Assembly: GCA_904419075.1 (NCBI GenBank)
Contig: CAJFQM010000011.1
Span: forward strand, 1 to 64,000
Source of the DNA: an uncultured Clostridia bacterium
Lineage (GTDB): Bacteria > Bacillota > Clostridia > Christensenellales > Borkfalkiaceae
DNA length: 64,000 nucleotides
Direction: 5' to 3'
Shown here piece by piece: positions 24,540 through 33,806 of the stretch (position 1 is the stretch's first letter; every line of letters begins with the position of its first letter). Both the position numbers and the translations under genes were made by a program. Under the pieces are notes generated by a model, which worked only from the letters and a program-made list of their open reading frames with translations, made no database searches and was not told the DNA's origin.

Positions 24540-25847
24540 ATGAAGTACACAACAAAAGCCGCAGAGAAAAGCACGGTAAAAATTACGATGAAGTTCGACA
24601 AGGACGAGTGGAAGGACGCGCTCAACAAGGCGTACTTAAAGACCAAGGGCAGATTTGCCGTCAACGGTTTCCGCAAGGGCAAGGCGCCCCGCAACGTCAT
24701 CGAGCACGCATACGGCAAGGGCGTGTTTTTCGAGGACGCGCTCAACGTGCTCTTCTCCGAGAACTACGGGAAGATTCTCGACAAGGAAGAAAAGAAGTTC
24801 ACGGCCGTGGGCGATCCCGAACTTTCCGTGGACGACCTTTCCGATGAAGGCGTGACGCTGGTGGCGGTCACTCCCGTGAAGCCGGAAGTGAAAATCGGCT
24901 CCTACAAAGGTATGAAAATCAAAGAGTTTGCGTATACTGTAAAGGATGCCGACATCGACAAGGAACTCGACAGACTCCGCGACCGCAACGCCCGCAAAGT
25001 GGACGTCACCGACCGTCCCTGCCAAAGCGGCGACATCGTCAACATCGACTTTGTCGGCACGGTGGACGGCGTCAAGTTCGACGGCGGCGAAGCCGAGGGC
25101 TTCGATCTGACGCTCGGCAGCGGACAGTTCATTCCCGGCTTCGAGGATCAGGTTGTCGGAATGAACATCGGGGACAAAAAGGACGTCAACGTCAAATTCC
25201 CCGAAAACTATCAGGCGGAGAGCCTCAAAGGCAAGGACGCCGTTTTCGCCGTCAAGCTCAATTCCATTAAGGGCAAGGAATTGCCCGAACTCACCGACGC
25301 GTTCATCAAGGACGCCACGGGCAGCGAGACGATCGAGGAATATAAGCAAAAGACGAGAGAGAGACTGCAAAAGCAGGCGGATAAGAACGCGCTCGACGCA
25401 ACGGAAAACAGTATCCTCGAAGCGATTTCCGCGACCGCGGAGGCGGAAATCCCTCAGGCGATGATCGAGCGGGAAATCGACGGACTCGTTCAGAAGTTCG
25501 AATATCAGCTCATGTATCAGGGGCTGAAATTGCAGGATTACCTCGATTTCATCAAGGTGAGCAAGGAAGATTTCAGAAAGAATTATGAAGAGCAGGCAAA
25601 GAAGAACGTTTTGAACCAGCTCATCATTTCTCAGATTATCAAGGACGAGAAGATCGAAGCGACGGACGAGGAAGTGGACGCGAAGGTTGCCGAGCAGGCT
25701 GCGTCCGTGGATAAAAGCGCGGAGGAATACAAGAAGAGCATGGATCCCCGCCAATTCGATTATATCAAGAGCGACATCATCATTACCAAGCTGTTCGACT
25801 TCCTGAAAGCGAACAACGAAATGTATCGAGAGGAGAATAAGGAATGA
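24540..25847 (+). CDS. tig: trigger factor
   Basis: A 435-aa ribosome-associated chaperone and peptidyl-prolyl isomerase. The ribosome-docking signature [13 protein letters not shown] lies at about residues 43-55; the FKBP-type domain ([37 protein letters not shown]) is at about 160-245; the C-terminal helical arms follow. TTTAGGAG precedes the ATG. The stop overlaps the clpP start by four nt (ATGA), so chaperone and protease subunit are translationally coupled, as is common in bacteria. Confidence 0.97.
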   Translation: MKYTTKAAEKSTVKITMKFDKDEWKDALNKAYLKTKGRFAVNGFRKGKAPRNVIEHAYGKGVFFEDALNVLFSENYGKILDKEEKKFTAVGDPELSVDDLSDEGVTLVAVTPVKPEVKIGSYKGMKIKEFAYTVKDADIDKELDRLRDRNARKVDVTDRPCQSGDIVNIDFVGTVDGVKFDGGEAEGFDLTLGSGQFIPGFEDQVVGMNIGDKKDVNVKFPENYQAESLKGKDAVFAVKLNSIKGKELPELTDAFIKDATGSETIEEYKQKTRERLQKQADKNALDATENSILEAISATAEAEIPQAMIEREIDGLVQKFEYQLMYQGLKLQDYLDFIKVSKEDFRKNYEEQAKKNVLNQLIISQIIKDEKIEATDEEVDAKVAEQAASVDKSAEEYKKSMDPRQFDYIKSDIIITKLFDFLKANNEMYREENKE

Positions 25848-26437
25848 ACGAAAAAAACGTTCTGATTCCCTATGTCGTGGAACGCACTTCGACGGGCGAA
25901 CGCTCGTACGATCTGTATTCCCGACTTTTGGAGGACAGAATCATATTTTTGAGCGGCGAAATCGACGACGCGGTAGCGAATACGGTGGTGGCGCAGCTCA
26001 TTTATCTGGAAGGCAAGGAGCCGGGAAAGGACATCAATCTGTATATCAATTCTCCGGGCGGCTCGGTGACGGCGGGCATGGCGATTTACGACACGATGAA
26101 TTACGTCAAGTGCGACGTATCGACGATTTGTATCGGGCTTGCGGCGTCCATGGGCGCGTTCCTCCTGTCGAGCGGCGCGCGCGGCAAACGGTTCGCGCTC
26201 CCCAATTCGGAGATTATGATTCACCAGCCCTTGGGCGGAGCTCAGGGTCAAGCCAGCGACATCAAGATTCAGGCGGAGCATATTCTGCGCACGAAGGCGA
26301 AGATGAACAGAATCCTTTCCGAGAATACGGGCAAGGACATCGCCACCATCGAGCGGGACACCGACAGGGACAACTACCTTTCGGCGGAAGAAGCGCGGGT
26401 GTACGGGCTTATCGATAAAGTATTCGTGAGGCGCTGA
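25844..26437 (+). CDS. clpP: ClpP proteolytic subunit
   Basis: A 197-aa serine protease that forms the tetradecameric chamber of Clp proteases. The catalytic triad is Ser102 (AASMGAF), His127 (MIHQPLGG) and Asp176 (RDTDRDNY). [18 protein letters not shown] is the oxyanion/handle region. The start overlaps the tig stop. A hairpin terminator separates it from clpX, so the ratio of ClpP to ClpX may be set by partial read-through. Confidence 0.98.
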   Translation: MNEKNVLIPYVVERTSTGERSYDLYSRLLEDRIIFLSGEIDDAVANTVVAQLIYLEGKEPGKDINLYINSPGGSVTAGMAIYDTMNYVKCDVSTICIGLAASMGAFLLSSGARGKRFALPNSEIMIHQPLGGAQGQASDIKIQAEHILRTKAKMNRILSENTGKDIATIERDTDRDNYLSAEEARVYGLIDKVFVRR

Positions 26438-26462
26438 GACGTTTTAAGGGATACGGGACATA

Positions 26463-26516
26463 AAAAATACGCTCGCGCAAAGTTTCGGGAAAAGGAGCTT
26501 TGCGCGGTATTTTTCA
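26463..26516 (+). terminator. terminator or attenuator between clpP and clpX
   Basis: CGCGCAAAG (26474-26482) pairs with CTTTGCGCG (26498-26506), extended by AATAC/GTATT, then TTTTTC. It lies inside an otherwise continuous operon, 23 nt before clpX. Confidence 0.85.
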
Positions 26517-26538
26517 ATTCATCAACGGGGTGTGACAC

Positions 26539-27780
26539 ATGGAAAAAAACGAACAACGCTGTTCTTTCTGCGGTAAATCGAAAGAGGAGGTGCGCCGTCT
26601 CATCGCGGGGCCGGGCGGAGTCTTTATCTGCGACGACTGCGTGGATATCTGCAAGGCGATGGTGGACGAGACGCTCGACAAAGAGAGCAAGACGGAGGAA
26701 GTTCCCTTGAAGAAGCCCGCCGAAATTAAGGCGGAGCTGGATAAATACATCGTCGGGCAGGATAAGGCGAAGAAGGTGCTCTCCGTCGCGGTGTATAACC
26801 ATTATAAGCGCATAAATTCGCTCATGAAGTCGAAAAAGGCGGACGACGGAGTGGAAATCGAGAAGAGCAATATTCTGCTTCTGGGGCCCACGGGATGCGG
26901 TAAAACGCTGCTCGCGCGGACGCTCGCAAAGATCCTCAACGTTCCTTTCGCCACGAGCGACGCGACCACGCTGACGGAAGCGGGCTATGTGGGCGAGGAC
27001 GTGGAGAATATTCTTTTGAAGCTCATTCAGAACGCCGATTACGATATCGAGCGCGCGCAGCGCGGAATCATTTATATCGACGAAATCGACAAGATTGCGA
27101 GAAAGAGCGAAAACGTATCGATTACGCGCGACGTATCGGGCGAAGGCGTGCAGCAGGCGCTTTTGAAAATCATCGAGAGCACGATGGCTTCGGTGCCGCC
27201 GCAGGGCGGAAGAAAGCACCCCCAGCAGGAGTGCCTGAGAATCGACACGACGAATATTTTATTCATCTGCGGCGGAGCGTTCGTGGGGTTGGATAAAATC
27301 GTGGCGTCGAGGAAGGACGACACGACGCTCGGATTCGGCGGCAAGGTCAAGCTGGGCGCGGACGAAGTGGACTATTCGGCGCTCGACGACGTGAAGCCGC
27401 AGGATCTGACGAAGTTCGGGCTGATTCCCGAATTTGTCGGACGGCTTCCCATCGTGGTCAATCTCGACCCGTTGGGCGAGGACGCGTTGGTGAAGATTCT
27501 GACGGAACCGAAAAACGCAATCATCAAGCAGTATCAGAAGCTGGTGGGCTTCGACGGAGTGAAGCTGACGGTCGAAGAGGATGCGGTAAAGGAAATCGCG
27601 CAGACGGCGATTCGGTTAAAGACGGGCGCGCGGGGACTAAGAACGATCATCGAAGGGCTGATGACGGACGTCATGTATCAGATTCCTTCCGAGGAGGACG
27701 TCGAAGAAGTCGTCGTGACCAAGGAATGTCTGACGGAAGGCGCAAAGCCGAAAATCGTGTATAAACAAAAATCCGCTTAA
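26539..27780 (+). CDS. clpX: ClpX ATPase, unfoldase for ClpP
   Basis: A 413-aa AAA+ unfoldase. The N-terminal zinc-binding domain has Cys8, Cys11, Cys31 and Cys34; Walker A GPTGCGKT is near 116-123; Walker B reads IIYIDEID; the pore loop GYVGED and the sensor/arginine region [16 protein letters not shown] follow. It feeds tagged substrates into ClpP. No strong Shine-Dalgarno is visible (ACGGGGTG upstream), so translation may be weak or coupled to the structure of the preceding hairpin. Confidence 0.98.
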   Translation: MEKNEQRCSFCGKSKEEVRRLIAGPGGVFICDDCVDICKAMVDETLDKESKTEEVPLKKPAEIKAELDKYIVGQDKAKKVLSVAVYNHYKRINSLMKSKKADDGVEIEKSNILLLGPTGCGKTLLARTLAKILNVPFATSDATTLTEAGYVGEDVENILLKLIQNADYDIERAQRGIIYIDEIDKIARKSENVSITRDVSGEGVQQALLKIIESTMASVPPQGGRKHPQQECLRIDTTNILFICGGAFVGLDKIVASRKDDTTLGFGGKVKLGADEVDYSALDDVKPQDLTKFGLIPEFVGRLPIVVNLDPLGEDALVKILTEPKNAIIKQYQKLVGFDGVKLTVEEDAVKEIAQTAIRLKTGARGLRTIIEGLMTDVMYQIPSEEDVEEVVVTKECLTEGAKPKIVYKQKSA

Positions 27781-27810
27781 AGCGCGGGAATTGCAGAAAA
27801 AGCGCGGAAA

Positions 27811-27846
27811 AAACCGCGGCGCAAAATTTTTGCGCCGCGGTTTATA
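27811..27846 (+). terminator. terminator of clpX
   Basis: AAACCGCGGCGCAAAA (27811-27826) with TTTTGCGCCGCGGTTT (27828-27843), followed by an A/T-rich tail. Confidence 0.9.
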
Positions 27847-27923
27847 ATTTTATATACGCGGGCGGTTTCGACGAAAAACGACGGTTTGCAAAGATATGTG
27901 AAAGAATTTTCAGGAAAAGTTCT

Positions 27924-27952
27924 TTGCCTTTTCGCACGCGATGTGTTATAAT
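27924..27952 (+). promoter_or_regulatory. promoter upstream of lon and its structured leader
   Basis: TTGCCT (27924-27929), 17-nt spacer, TATAAT (27947-27952). Transcription would begin near 27959, 228 nt before lon. Confidence 0.8.
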
Positions 27953-27958
27953 AGAATC

Positions 27959-28108
27959 GAAGGCGGAGTATTTACAGGTGTTCCCGCGCCCCGTTGCACG
28001 CGGCTTTTCCGGGTATCCTACAAGCGGATATACGCAAGCGCGGACGATTACGGGAGAGCCGCACTCCGTTGCGCATGGGGTCGCCGTCAATAGGGGTTCT
28101 CCGTTTTT
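27959..28108 (+). ncRNA. candidate structured RNA or long leader upstream of lon
   Basis: The ~150 nt from the predicted transcription start fold into a long interrupted stem: closing CGGAG (27964-27968)/CTCCG (28099-28103), inner CCCC (27989-27992)/GGGG (28077-28080), GCGGCT (28000-28005)/AGCCGC (28057-28062), and an apical hairpin GTATCC/GGATAT (about 28013-28031). TTTTT (28104-28108) follows directly, as in a self-terminating RNA. It could be a 6S-like RNA, another small RNA or an attenuator of lon. A 62-codon frame here is not convincing. I find no match to a riboswitch consensus I remember. Confidence 0.45.
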
Positions 28109-28186
28109 ATGATCGTTTCGGGGGCGTTTTGCATTATCGTGAAAGGGATTGTTTGAAAAGAGGAGTGAAAGGGTAAAAATAATTAT

Positions 28187-30640
28187 ATGGAAAATTATAC
28201 TGAAAAACAAATACAAAGAACAAATATATTGTCCATCGTGCCCTTGCGGGGCAAGGTGGCGTTTCCCGATACGCTCACGTCGTTCGAGGTGGGACGGGAA
28301 ATTACGTTAAAGGCGATCGACAGGGCGACCGCTTCGGCGGACAGACTGCTCTTTATCTGCGCGCAGCGCGAGACGGAAAAGGACGAAATCACGGCGGACG
28401 ACATCTATTCCGTCGGTACGGTGGCGCGCATCAAGCAGGTGACGCAGCTCCCCGGGGGGACGCTTCGGATTCTCACCGAGGGATTGTACCGTGCCCGCGC
28501 CCGCTCCGTTCAGTTTGAGTCGGGATATTATTATGCGGTGACGGACGAAATTCTGTCCGAACACGGCGACGAGGTGTTGGAGGAGGCCTATTTCCGCACC
28601 GCGCGCGAAATGGTGCGCGACGTGCTCATGGCGGACGGGAAAATCGGCAAGGATATCCTCTCTCAGCTGGAAGCCTGCTCCGACCCCGATACTTATATCA
28701 ATATGACCGTTTCGGCCATGCGCGTGCGCCTGGAAATCAAGCAGGAGCTCTTGGAAGAAGAATCGGTCATCGAAAGGCTCAAACTGTTCGAGCGCTGTCT
28801 CAACGACGAGCTGGAAATCGCAAAGATCGAAAAGAAAATCGCTTCCGCCGTCCGCCAGAACATCGACCGTTCGCAGAAGGATTATTTTTTGCGCGAGCAA
28901 CTCAAAGCCATTCATACGGAGCTCGGGGACGACGGCAAGGAAGAGGACGAATACCGCGAGAAAATTCTCGCGAAGAAGCTGCCCGAAGAGGTGGAGGAGA
29001 AGTGCCTCAAAGAGCTGGACAGGCTGGATAAAATGCAGTCCTCTTCGCCCGAATACACGGTGATTACGGGGTATCTCGACTGGATTCTCGATCTGCCTTG
29101 GACGGAGGAGACGAAGGACACGGAGAAACTTTCCGACTGCGTGAAAGTGCTGGATGCCGATCATTACGGCCTTGAAAAGATCAAGGAGCGCATTACCGAA
29201 TATCTCGCGGTGCTCAAACTGACGGGAAACATGAAGGCGCCCATTCTTTGTTTCGTTGGACCTCCGGGCGTGGGGAAGACGAGCATCGCGCGTTCCATCG
29301 CGCGTTCTCTGGATCGTAAATTCGTCCGCATGAGCCTCGGCGGCGTCAAGGACGAAGCGGAAATCCGCGGACACCGCCGCACCTATATCGGCGCCATGCC
29401 CGGTCGGATTATCTATGCCATGAAGAACGCGGGGTCCGTCAATCCCGTGTTCCTGCTCGACGAAATCGATAAAATTTCTTCGGATATGCGCGGCGATCCC
29501 GCCAGCGCGCTTTTGGAGGTGCTCGATCCCGAGCAGAATTCCACTTTCCGCGACAGGTATCTCGAAGTTCCCTACGATCTGAGCAAAGTGCTGTTCATCA
29601 CGACGGCGAACTCGCTGGACACCATTCCGGGACCCTTGCGCGACCGTATGGAAATCATAGAGCTTTCGGGATATACGCTGGAAGAAAAGGCGGAAATCGC
29701 AAAGCGGTATCTCATTCCCAAGCAGCTGAAAGCCAACGGTCTTTCGGAGAAGAACGCGGAATTTACGGAGGACGGAATCCGCGCGATTATCGAAGGCTAT
29801 ACCATGGAAGCGGGCGTGCGTACTTTGGAGCGCACGGTGGGCACGGTCTGTCGGAAGATAGCCGTTCGTTATGCGGACGATAGATCCCTGCCCAAGGTAA
29901 AAGTGGACAGGAAGAAAGCAGAGGAATTTTTGGGCGCGCCTCGTTTCAAGGCGGACGAAGCCCGCGGCAAGGAAGAAGTGGGCGCGGTGACGGGACTGGC
30001 CTGGACGGCCGTGGGCGGCACCACGCTGACGGTGGAGGCTTCCGCGATGCACGGCAAAGGGGAAATCCGCCTGACGGGGAAACTCGGAGACGTCATGAAA
30101 GAATCCGCTTTGGCGGCGATTTCCTTTATCCGTTCGCATGCGGATAAATACGGAATCCCCGCGGATAAATTCGAGACGACGGACATTCATATCCATGTCC
30201 CCGAAGGCGCAACGCCCAAGGACGGACCCAGCGCGGGCATCACGATCGCCACCGCTATCCTGTCCGCCTTTACGGGACGCCCCGTGAGAAAGGACATCGC
30301 CATGACGGGGGAAATCACGCTCCGCGGCAAAGTCCTTCCCATCGGCGGATTGAAGGAAAAGGCGCTCGCCGCGCGGCGGGTGGGGATTAAGAATATCGTC
30401 ATTCCCAAGGAAAACGAGAAGAACATCGAGGAAATTCCCGAAAGCGTGCGCAAAGAGCTGAATTTTATTCCCGTGACGGATGCGGACGAAGTGTTCTCTC
30501 TCACCGTGCGCGGAGCGGGAGACGAGGAACCGCCGCAGCTCAAACAGTCCAAGCCCAAACGGATAAAGCCGAAAAAGGAGCCCGTCCTTCCCGTGAATGA
30601 CGGAGCGGTTCCCATTTCGGGCGGAGTCCGCTGCCGCTAA
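28187..30640 (+). CDS. lon: Lon ATP-dependent protease
   Basis: An 817-aa LonA protease: N-terminal substrate domain beginning LSIVPLRGKVAFPDTL, a long coiled coil, AAA+ module with Walker A GPPGVGKT and VFLLDEIDKI, and a C-terminal serine-lysine protease domain (PKDGPSAGI with Ser about 680; Lys about 723 in KEKALAARR). A ~35-residue Lys/Pro-rich tail is extra. It degrades misfolded and regulatory proteins. Ribosome-binding signals are weak and distant (AGGAG about 20 nt upstream). engB follows 17 nt later, as in Bacillus. Confidence 0.98.
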   Translation: MENYTEKQIQRTNILSIVPLRGKVAFPDTLTSFEVGREITLKAIDRATASADRLLFICAQRETEKDEITADDIYSVGTVARIKQVTQLPGGTLRILTEGLYRARARSVQFESGYYYAVTDEILSEHGDEVLEEAYFRTAREMVRDVLMADGKIGKDILSQLEACSDPDTYINMTVSAMRVRLEIKQELLEEESVIERLKLFERCLNDELEIAKIEKKIASAVRQNIDRSQKDYFLREQLKAIHTELGDDGKEEDEYREKILAKKLPEEVEEKCLKELDRLDKMQSSSPEYTVITGYLDWILDLPWTEETKDTEKLSDCVKVLDADHYGLEKIKERITEYLAVLKLTGNMKAPILCFVGPPGVGKTSIARSIARSLDRKFVRMSLGGVKDEAEIRGHRRTYIGAMPGRIIYAMKNAGSVNPVFLLDEIDKISSDMRGDPASALLEVLDPEQNSTFRDRYLEVPYDLSKVLFITTANSLDTIPGPLRDRMEIIELSGYTLEEKAEIAKRYLIPKQLKANGLSEKNAEFTEDGIRAIIEGYTMEAGVRTLERTVGTVCRKIAVRYADDRSLPKVKVDRKKAEEFLGAPRFKADEARGKEEVGAVTGLAWTAVGGTTLTVEASAMHGKGEIRLTGKLGDVMKESALAAISFIRSHADKYGIPADKFETTDIHIHVPEGATPKDGPSAGITIATAILSAFTGRPVRKDIAMTGEITLRGKVLPIGGLKEKALAARRVGIKNIVIPKENEKNIEEIPESVRKELNFIPVTDADEVFSLTVRGAGDEEPPQLKQSKPKRIKPKKEPVLPVNDGAVPISGGVRCR

Positions 30641-30657
30641 AAAAATAAAAGGAACCT

Positions 30658-31431
30658 ATGCCCATGTATGAGACGAATGAAAAACCGACGCCCGCGCCTC
30701 GCGGAGAGCTCCCGTCCCGTGAGCCCCGCGCGCGCCTCGTCGTAAAAAATGCGACGTTTATCACCTCGGCGGCGAACGAAAAGCAGTTTCTCTCTTTCGA
30801 TAAACCGACGATCGCCGTCTGCGGAAAATCCAACGTGGGCAAAAGCTCGTTCATCAATATGCTGGCCAACCGAAAAAAGCTGGCGAAGACGAGCAGCGAA
30901 CCCGGTCGGACGCGGCTGGTGAACTATTTCGATTTCGGAGCGTTTATTTTGGCGGATCTGCCGGGATACGGCTTCGCGCGGGTCTCGAAGGCGGAAAAGG
31001 AGAAATGGGCCAAGACTCTGAACGCCTTTTTCGCGGATAAAGAGCGGATTTCGCACGTGTTTTTGCTGGTAGACAGTCGGCACGATCCGACGGCGGACGA
31101 TATGCAGATGATAGAATTTTTGCACTATCACATCATTCCGTTCACCGTCGTTTTGACAAAGGCGGACAAACTTTCGAAAATGAAGCTGAAAGAGCACGTC
31201 AAGGCGATAGCGGCGGATCTGTATCTGGGTACGGAAAATCTCCTGGCGACCAGCACGCAGACGGGATACGGCAAGGATTCGGTGCTTTTGAAAATCGCCG
31301 AGGTGACGGAGCGGACGCTCTCGGCTTCGGGGGCGGAAGAACTCGGGAACGAGGACTCTTCCGAAATGATGATAAAGGGGGCGGTTTCGCCCTCGTCCGA
31401 GGAATCGGGAAAGGAAATTTCCAATGGATGA
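30658..31431 (+). CDS. engB: EngB/YsxC ribosome-biogenesis GTPase
   Basis: A 257-aa TrmE-Era-EngA-EngB superfamily GTPase needed for 50S assembly. G1 is GKSNVGKSS (residues about 57-65), G2 SSEPGRTR, G3 DLPGYG, G4 TKADK. It is longer than the usual ~200 residues because of a ~28-residue basic N-terminal part and a ~45-residue Ser/Glu-rich C-terminal tail. AAAAGGAACC precedes the ATG; a second Met two codons on is possible. It overlaps the next gene by eight nt. Confidence 0.96.
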   Translation: MPMYETNEKPTPAPRGELPSREPRARLVVKNATFITSAANEKQFLSFDKPTIAVCGKSNVGKSSFINMLANRKKLAKTSSEPGRTRLVNYFDFGAFILADLPGYGFARVSKAEKEKWAKTLNAFFADKERISHVFLLVDSRHDPTADDMQMIEFLHYHIIPFTVVLTKADKLSKMKLKEHVKAIAADLYLGTENLLATSTQTGYGKDSVLLKIAEVTERTLSASGAEELGNEDSSEMMIKGAVSPSSEESGKEISNG

Positions 31432-32413
31432 ATTTTTGAAAACGTGGTATGGTCTCGCGCTGTTTATTGCGTTTGACGTGGCGGCGGCGCTGGTTGTCAT
31501 GGCGATTGCCTACCGCTGGATTTTCAAGCGCTTCTGGGACGCGGTGGCGGCGCTCGTCTGTATGGCAGTGCTCTCGCCGCTCTATCTCGCCGTTCTCGTG
31601 CGCGGGAAAATTTATAAAAAACGCACGGGAAACATGCGCTCTCTCGTGACGCATGAATTTTATGTCGGCAAAAAAGCCAAAACGATCGCGCTCAGGTTGT
31701 TCCGAACGACGGACGACGACGGAAACGAGGCGGGAAGCTACGGCCGTTGGCTCAGACGCACGCGGTTTTACAAATTGCCCGTATTCTTTGACATCTTTTG
31801 CGGCCGCCTGAGCTTTATCGGCGTCAGAAAGTTTTCCTTTATCGACGCCGCTTTCGTCTCGGAAGACGACGAGGGACGTTTTTCCGTGCGGCCCGGTCTC
31901 ATCAATCCCCTGGTCGTTTCGGGCGATGAGGAGACCGACTATAAGGAAATGCTCCATTCCGACACCCGTTACGCCCGCCGCATGAGCCTGTTCGGGGATT
32001 GGAAAATTTTCTTTTCCTGGCTGTTGAAGACGATCCGCGGGGAAAAGGACTATCTCGGCGTCACGGAGGATAAGACTTATGCGGAATCGCTCCTGGACGA
32101 AGGGACGATTTCCCGCGAGGACTTCGATTCCGTCGCCCGCTCTGCCGCCGCGGAGGAAGAGGAACTGAGAAAGACATACGAGCCCGTCGAGGAAGAGCAA
32201 GAAGCCGAAGAAAACGAAGAATCCGAAGGAGATACGAAGGAACCGTCCGAACGGGACGGGGAAGAAGTTCGGACGGAACAGTCCGAAAACGGCGGGGAGG
32301 AAGCGCGGCAAAATACTCCTTCCGAACAGCCGCAAACGGTTGATGGCAAAGCGGACACGGCGCAATCGGAAGAAGCGTTTTCGGACAAAACCGATTCCGA
32401 AAAAGGAAAATGA
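31424..32413 (+). CDS. divergent bacterial sugar transferase-like membrane protein
   Basis: A 329-aa protein resembling polyprenyl-phosphate sugar-1-phosphate transferases (PF02397): a membrane segment followed by KRFWDAVAALVCMAVLSPLY, then LRLFRTT, LRRTRFYKLPVFFDIFCGRL with SFIGVRKF, VRPGLINPLVVSG and GDWKIFFSWLLKTI in family order. Two normally strict motifs are altered (the QERxG site reads HEFYVGKK, GPRP reads GVRKF), so activity may differ. The last ~95 residues are a Glu/Ser-rich disordered tail. It lies in the lon-engB transcription unit and overlaps both neighbours by a few nt. Confidence 0.72.
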   Translation: MDEFLKTWYGLALFIAFDVAAALVVMAIAYRWIFKRFWDAVAALVCMAVLSPLYLAVLVRGKIYKKRTGNMRSLVTHEFYVGKKAKTIALRLFRTTDDDGNEAGSYGRWLRRTRFYKLPVFFDIFCGRLSFIGVRKFSFIDAAFVSEDDEGRFSVRPGLINPLVVSGDEETDYKEMLHSDTRYARRMSLFGDWKIFFSWLLKTIRGEKDYLGVTEDKTYAESLLDEGTISREDFDSVARSAAAEEEELRKTYEPVEEEQEAEENEESEGDTKEPSERDGEEVRTEQSENGGEEARQNTPSEQPQTVDGKADTAQSEEAFSDKTDSEKGK

Positions 32414-33198
32414 CTTCCCTTTATAAAAACCTTTATAAAGAAGCGGGCAGTCGCGCGCTGGCGTTGCTGGATACCGTGGCGGGGCGTTACGAGGAAATCC
32501 TCGGTAAAAATCTCGTGGGAATTTATGCCCACGGCTCCCTTGCGTTCGGGTGCTTTTCTTGGGAAAGGAGCGACATCGATTTTCTGGTCGTTGCAAAATC
32601 GGCGCTCGCGTTGAATGAAAAGGTCGCTTTGCTCGACGTTCTGACGCGTTTGGAGGATAAGGCGCCCGCGAGAGGCTTTGAAATGAGCGTGGTTTCCGAA
32701 AAGGACTGTCGGGATTTTGTTTATCCCACGCCCTTCGATTTGCACTTTTCCGCGCTGCACAGAGAAAAATACAAAATCGCGCCGCAGGCATACTGTTCGG
32801 CCATGCACGGCACGGACAAGGACCTCGCGGCGCATTTTACGGTGACGAAAGCCGTCGGAAAAACAATTCGCGGCCGTTCCGTGTCGTCCGTTTTCGGGGA
32901 CGTCCCGCGCGCGGATTATATAGACAGTCTCCTTACGGACATTTCGGATTCGCAAAAGAAAACGGAGGCGTTCGGATACGCTGTTTTATCTCTTTGCCGA
33001 ACGTTGGCTTTTTTGCGGGAAGATCGGATCGTTTCCAAATTGGAAGGCGGGCGCCGGGCCTTAAAAAATCTTCCGAAAGAATATGCTCCCGTCGTGGCGG
33101 CCGCGCTCGACGAATATATTTACGGCATTCCCTTTTCCCGCCCCGAGGGGGAAGCGAAAAAATTTTTCCGAGATATGCGCGCGCGGCTCCCGAACTGA
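32410..33198 (+). CDS. nucleotidyltransferase, aminoglycoside adenylyltransferase-like
   Basis: A 262-aa protein with the polymerase-beta-type motif GIYAHGSLAFGCF then SDIDFLVV (residues about 37-59), where the Gly-Ser and the Asp pair bind nucleotide and metal. YPTPFDLHFS and a helical C-terminal half (about 150-262) are as in the ANT(3'')/ANT(9) and DUF4111 group. Whether it modifies an antibiotic or a cellular substrate cannot be told; chromosomal members are often not resistance genes. ATGA overlap with the preceding gene implies coupling. Confidence 0.8.
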   Translation: MTSLYKNLYKEAGSRALALLDTVAGRYEEILGKNLVGIYAHGSLAFGCFSWERSDIDFLVVAKSALALNEKVALLDVLTRLEDKAPARGFEMSVVSEKDCRDFVYPTPFDLHFSALHREKYKIAPQAYCSAMHGTDKDLAAHFTVTKAVGKTIRGRSVSSVFGDVPRADYIDSLLTDISDSQKKTEAFGYAVLSLCRTLAFLREDRIVSKLEGGRRALKNLPKEYAPVVAAALDEYIYGIPFSRPEGEAKKFFRDMRARLPN

Positions 33199-33332
33199 AA
33201 TCGCGGAATCGACCAAAAGAACGCGAAGCGAACCGACCGAACCGAACGAAGAGACTGCGGAAAGAACGGCGCGGCAATCTGTTGAAAGAATGTATCGGAA
33301 ATGTGGTTTTACGAAGCGCGAAGGAGGGGAAT

Positions 33333-33437
33333 ATGAAGAGTAAAATTCTGTCCGTACTGCAAATAGCTCTGAATATCCTGCTTGTGCCCATGTATTTTAT
33401 AAACTTTTTCGCTATACTGGCGTTATTCCCGCGATGA
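33333..33437 (+). CDS. 34-aa membrane peptide coupled to the next gene
   Basis: ATG at 33333 preceded by AAGGAGGGGA starts MKSKILSVLQIALN, one hydrophobic helix (about residues 6-30) ending ILALFPR at TGA 33435-33437. The stop overlaps the start of the next frame (ATGA). With such a ribosome-binding site it is very likely translated. It is either a true micro-protein or the first helix of a protein now split by a frameshift. Confidence 0.65.
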   Translation: MKSKILSVLQIALNILLVPMYFINFFAILALFPR

Positions 33438-33697
33438 ATGCGGAAACGGGGGAATTTTTTACGGCAAAAGTGGAGGATTACAGCAGCCCGTGGGCTGATC
33501 TGAAATCGCTGGACGCCGAATGGCTGATGTATCTGAGCTTTATTCTGATTGCCGTATCGGTCATTTTTTCCGCAGTCGACATCGTCAAAAGCGATAACGG
33601 GACCGTCAAGGGAATAAGCCGCGGCGCGTTTGTCTGCTCGGTGCTCGTTTTTGTGCTCGCGTTTTTTATTTCTTCTACCGTAACATACACTTATTGA
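33434..33697 (+). CDS. small membrane protein, two helices
   Basis: An 87-aa protein: a short acidic N-terminal part (NAETGEFFTAKVEDYSS), a hydrophobic helix (about 32-51), a polar loop and a second helix (about 64-83). It has no ribosome-binding site of its own; translation would depend on the overlapping 34-aa gene. No family recognised. Placed after the nucleotidyltransferase gene, with 135 nt in between. Confidence 0.65.
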   Translation: MNAETGEFFTAKVEDYSSPWADLKSLDAEWLMYLSFILIAVSVIFSAVDIVKSDNGTVKGISRGAFVCSVLVFVLAFFISSTVTYTY

Positions 33698-33708
33698 TCG
33701 GAAGAATG

Positions 33709-33760
33709 CAAAATACCCGCGGCGGTTCATTTTCCTGAATCGCCGCGGGCGTATTTTTTA
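33709..33760. terminator. bidirectional terminator
   Basis: Long hairpin: AAATACCCGCGGCGGTTCA pairs with TGAATCGCCGCGGGCGTATTT, then TTTATTTT; between convergent genes. Confidence 0.92.
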
Positions 33761-33806
33761 TTTTGAGGCCGTCGCTTTTCCGCGGTTACCTGTTTTGCAT
33801 ATTTAT

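Noticed and set aside
27924-28112. 62-codon frame upstream of lon
   Set aside because: Starts inside the promoter, lacks a ribosome-binding site and overlaps the structured RNA.
28307-30196. 629-codon open frame on the minus strand
   Set aside because: Antisense shadow of lon; composition (Arg/His/Phe-rich) is not protein-like.
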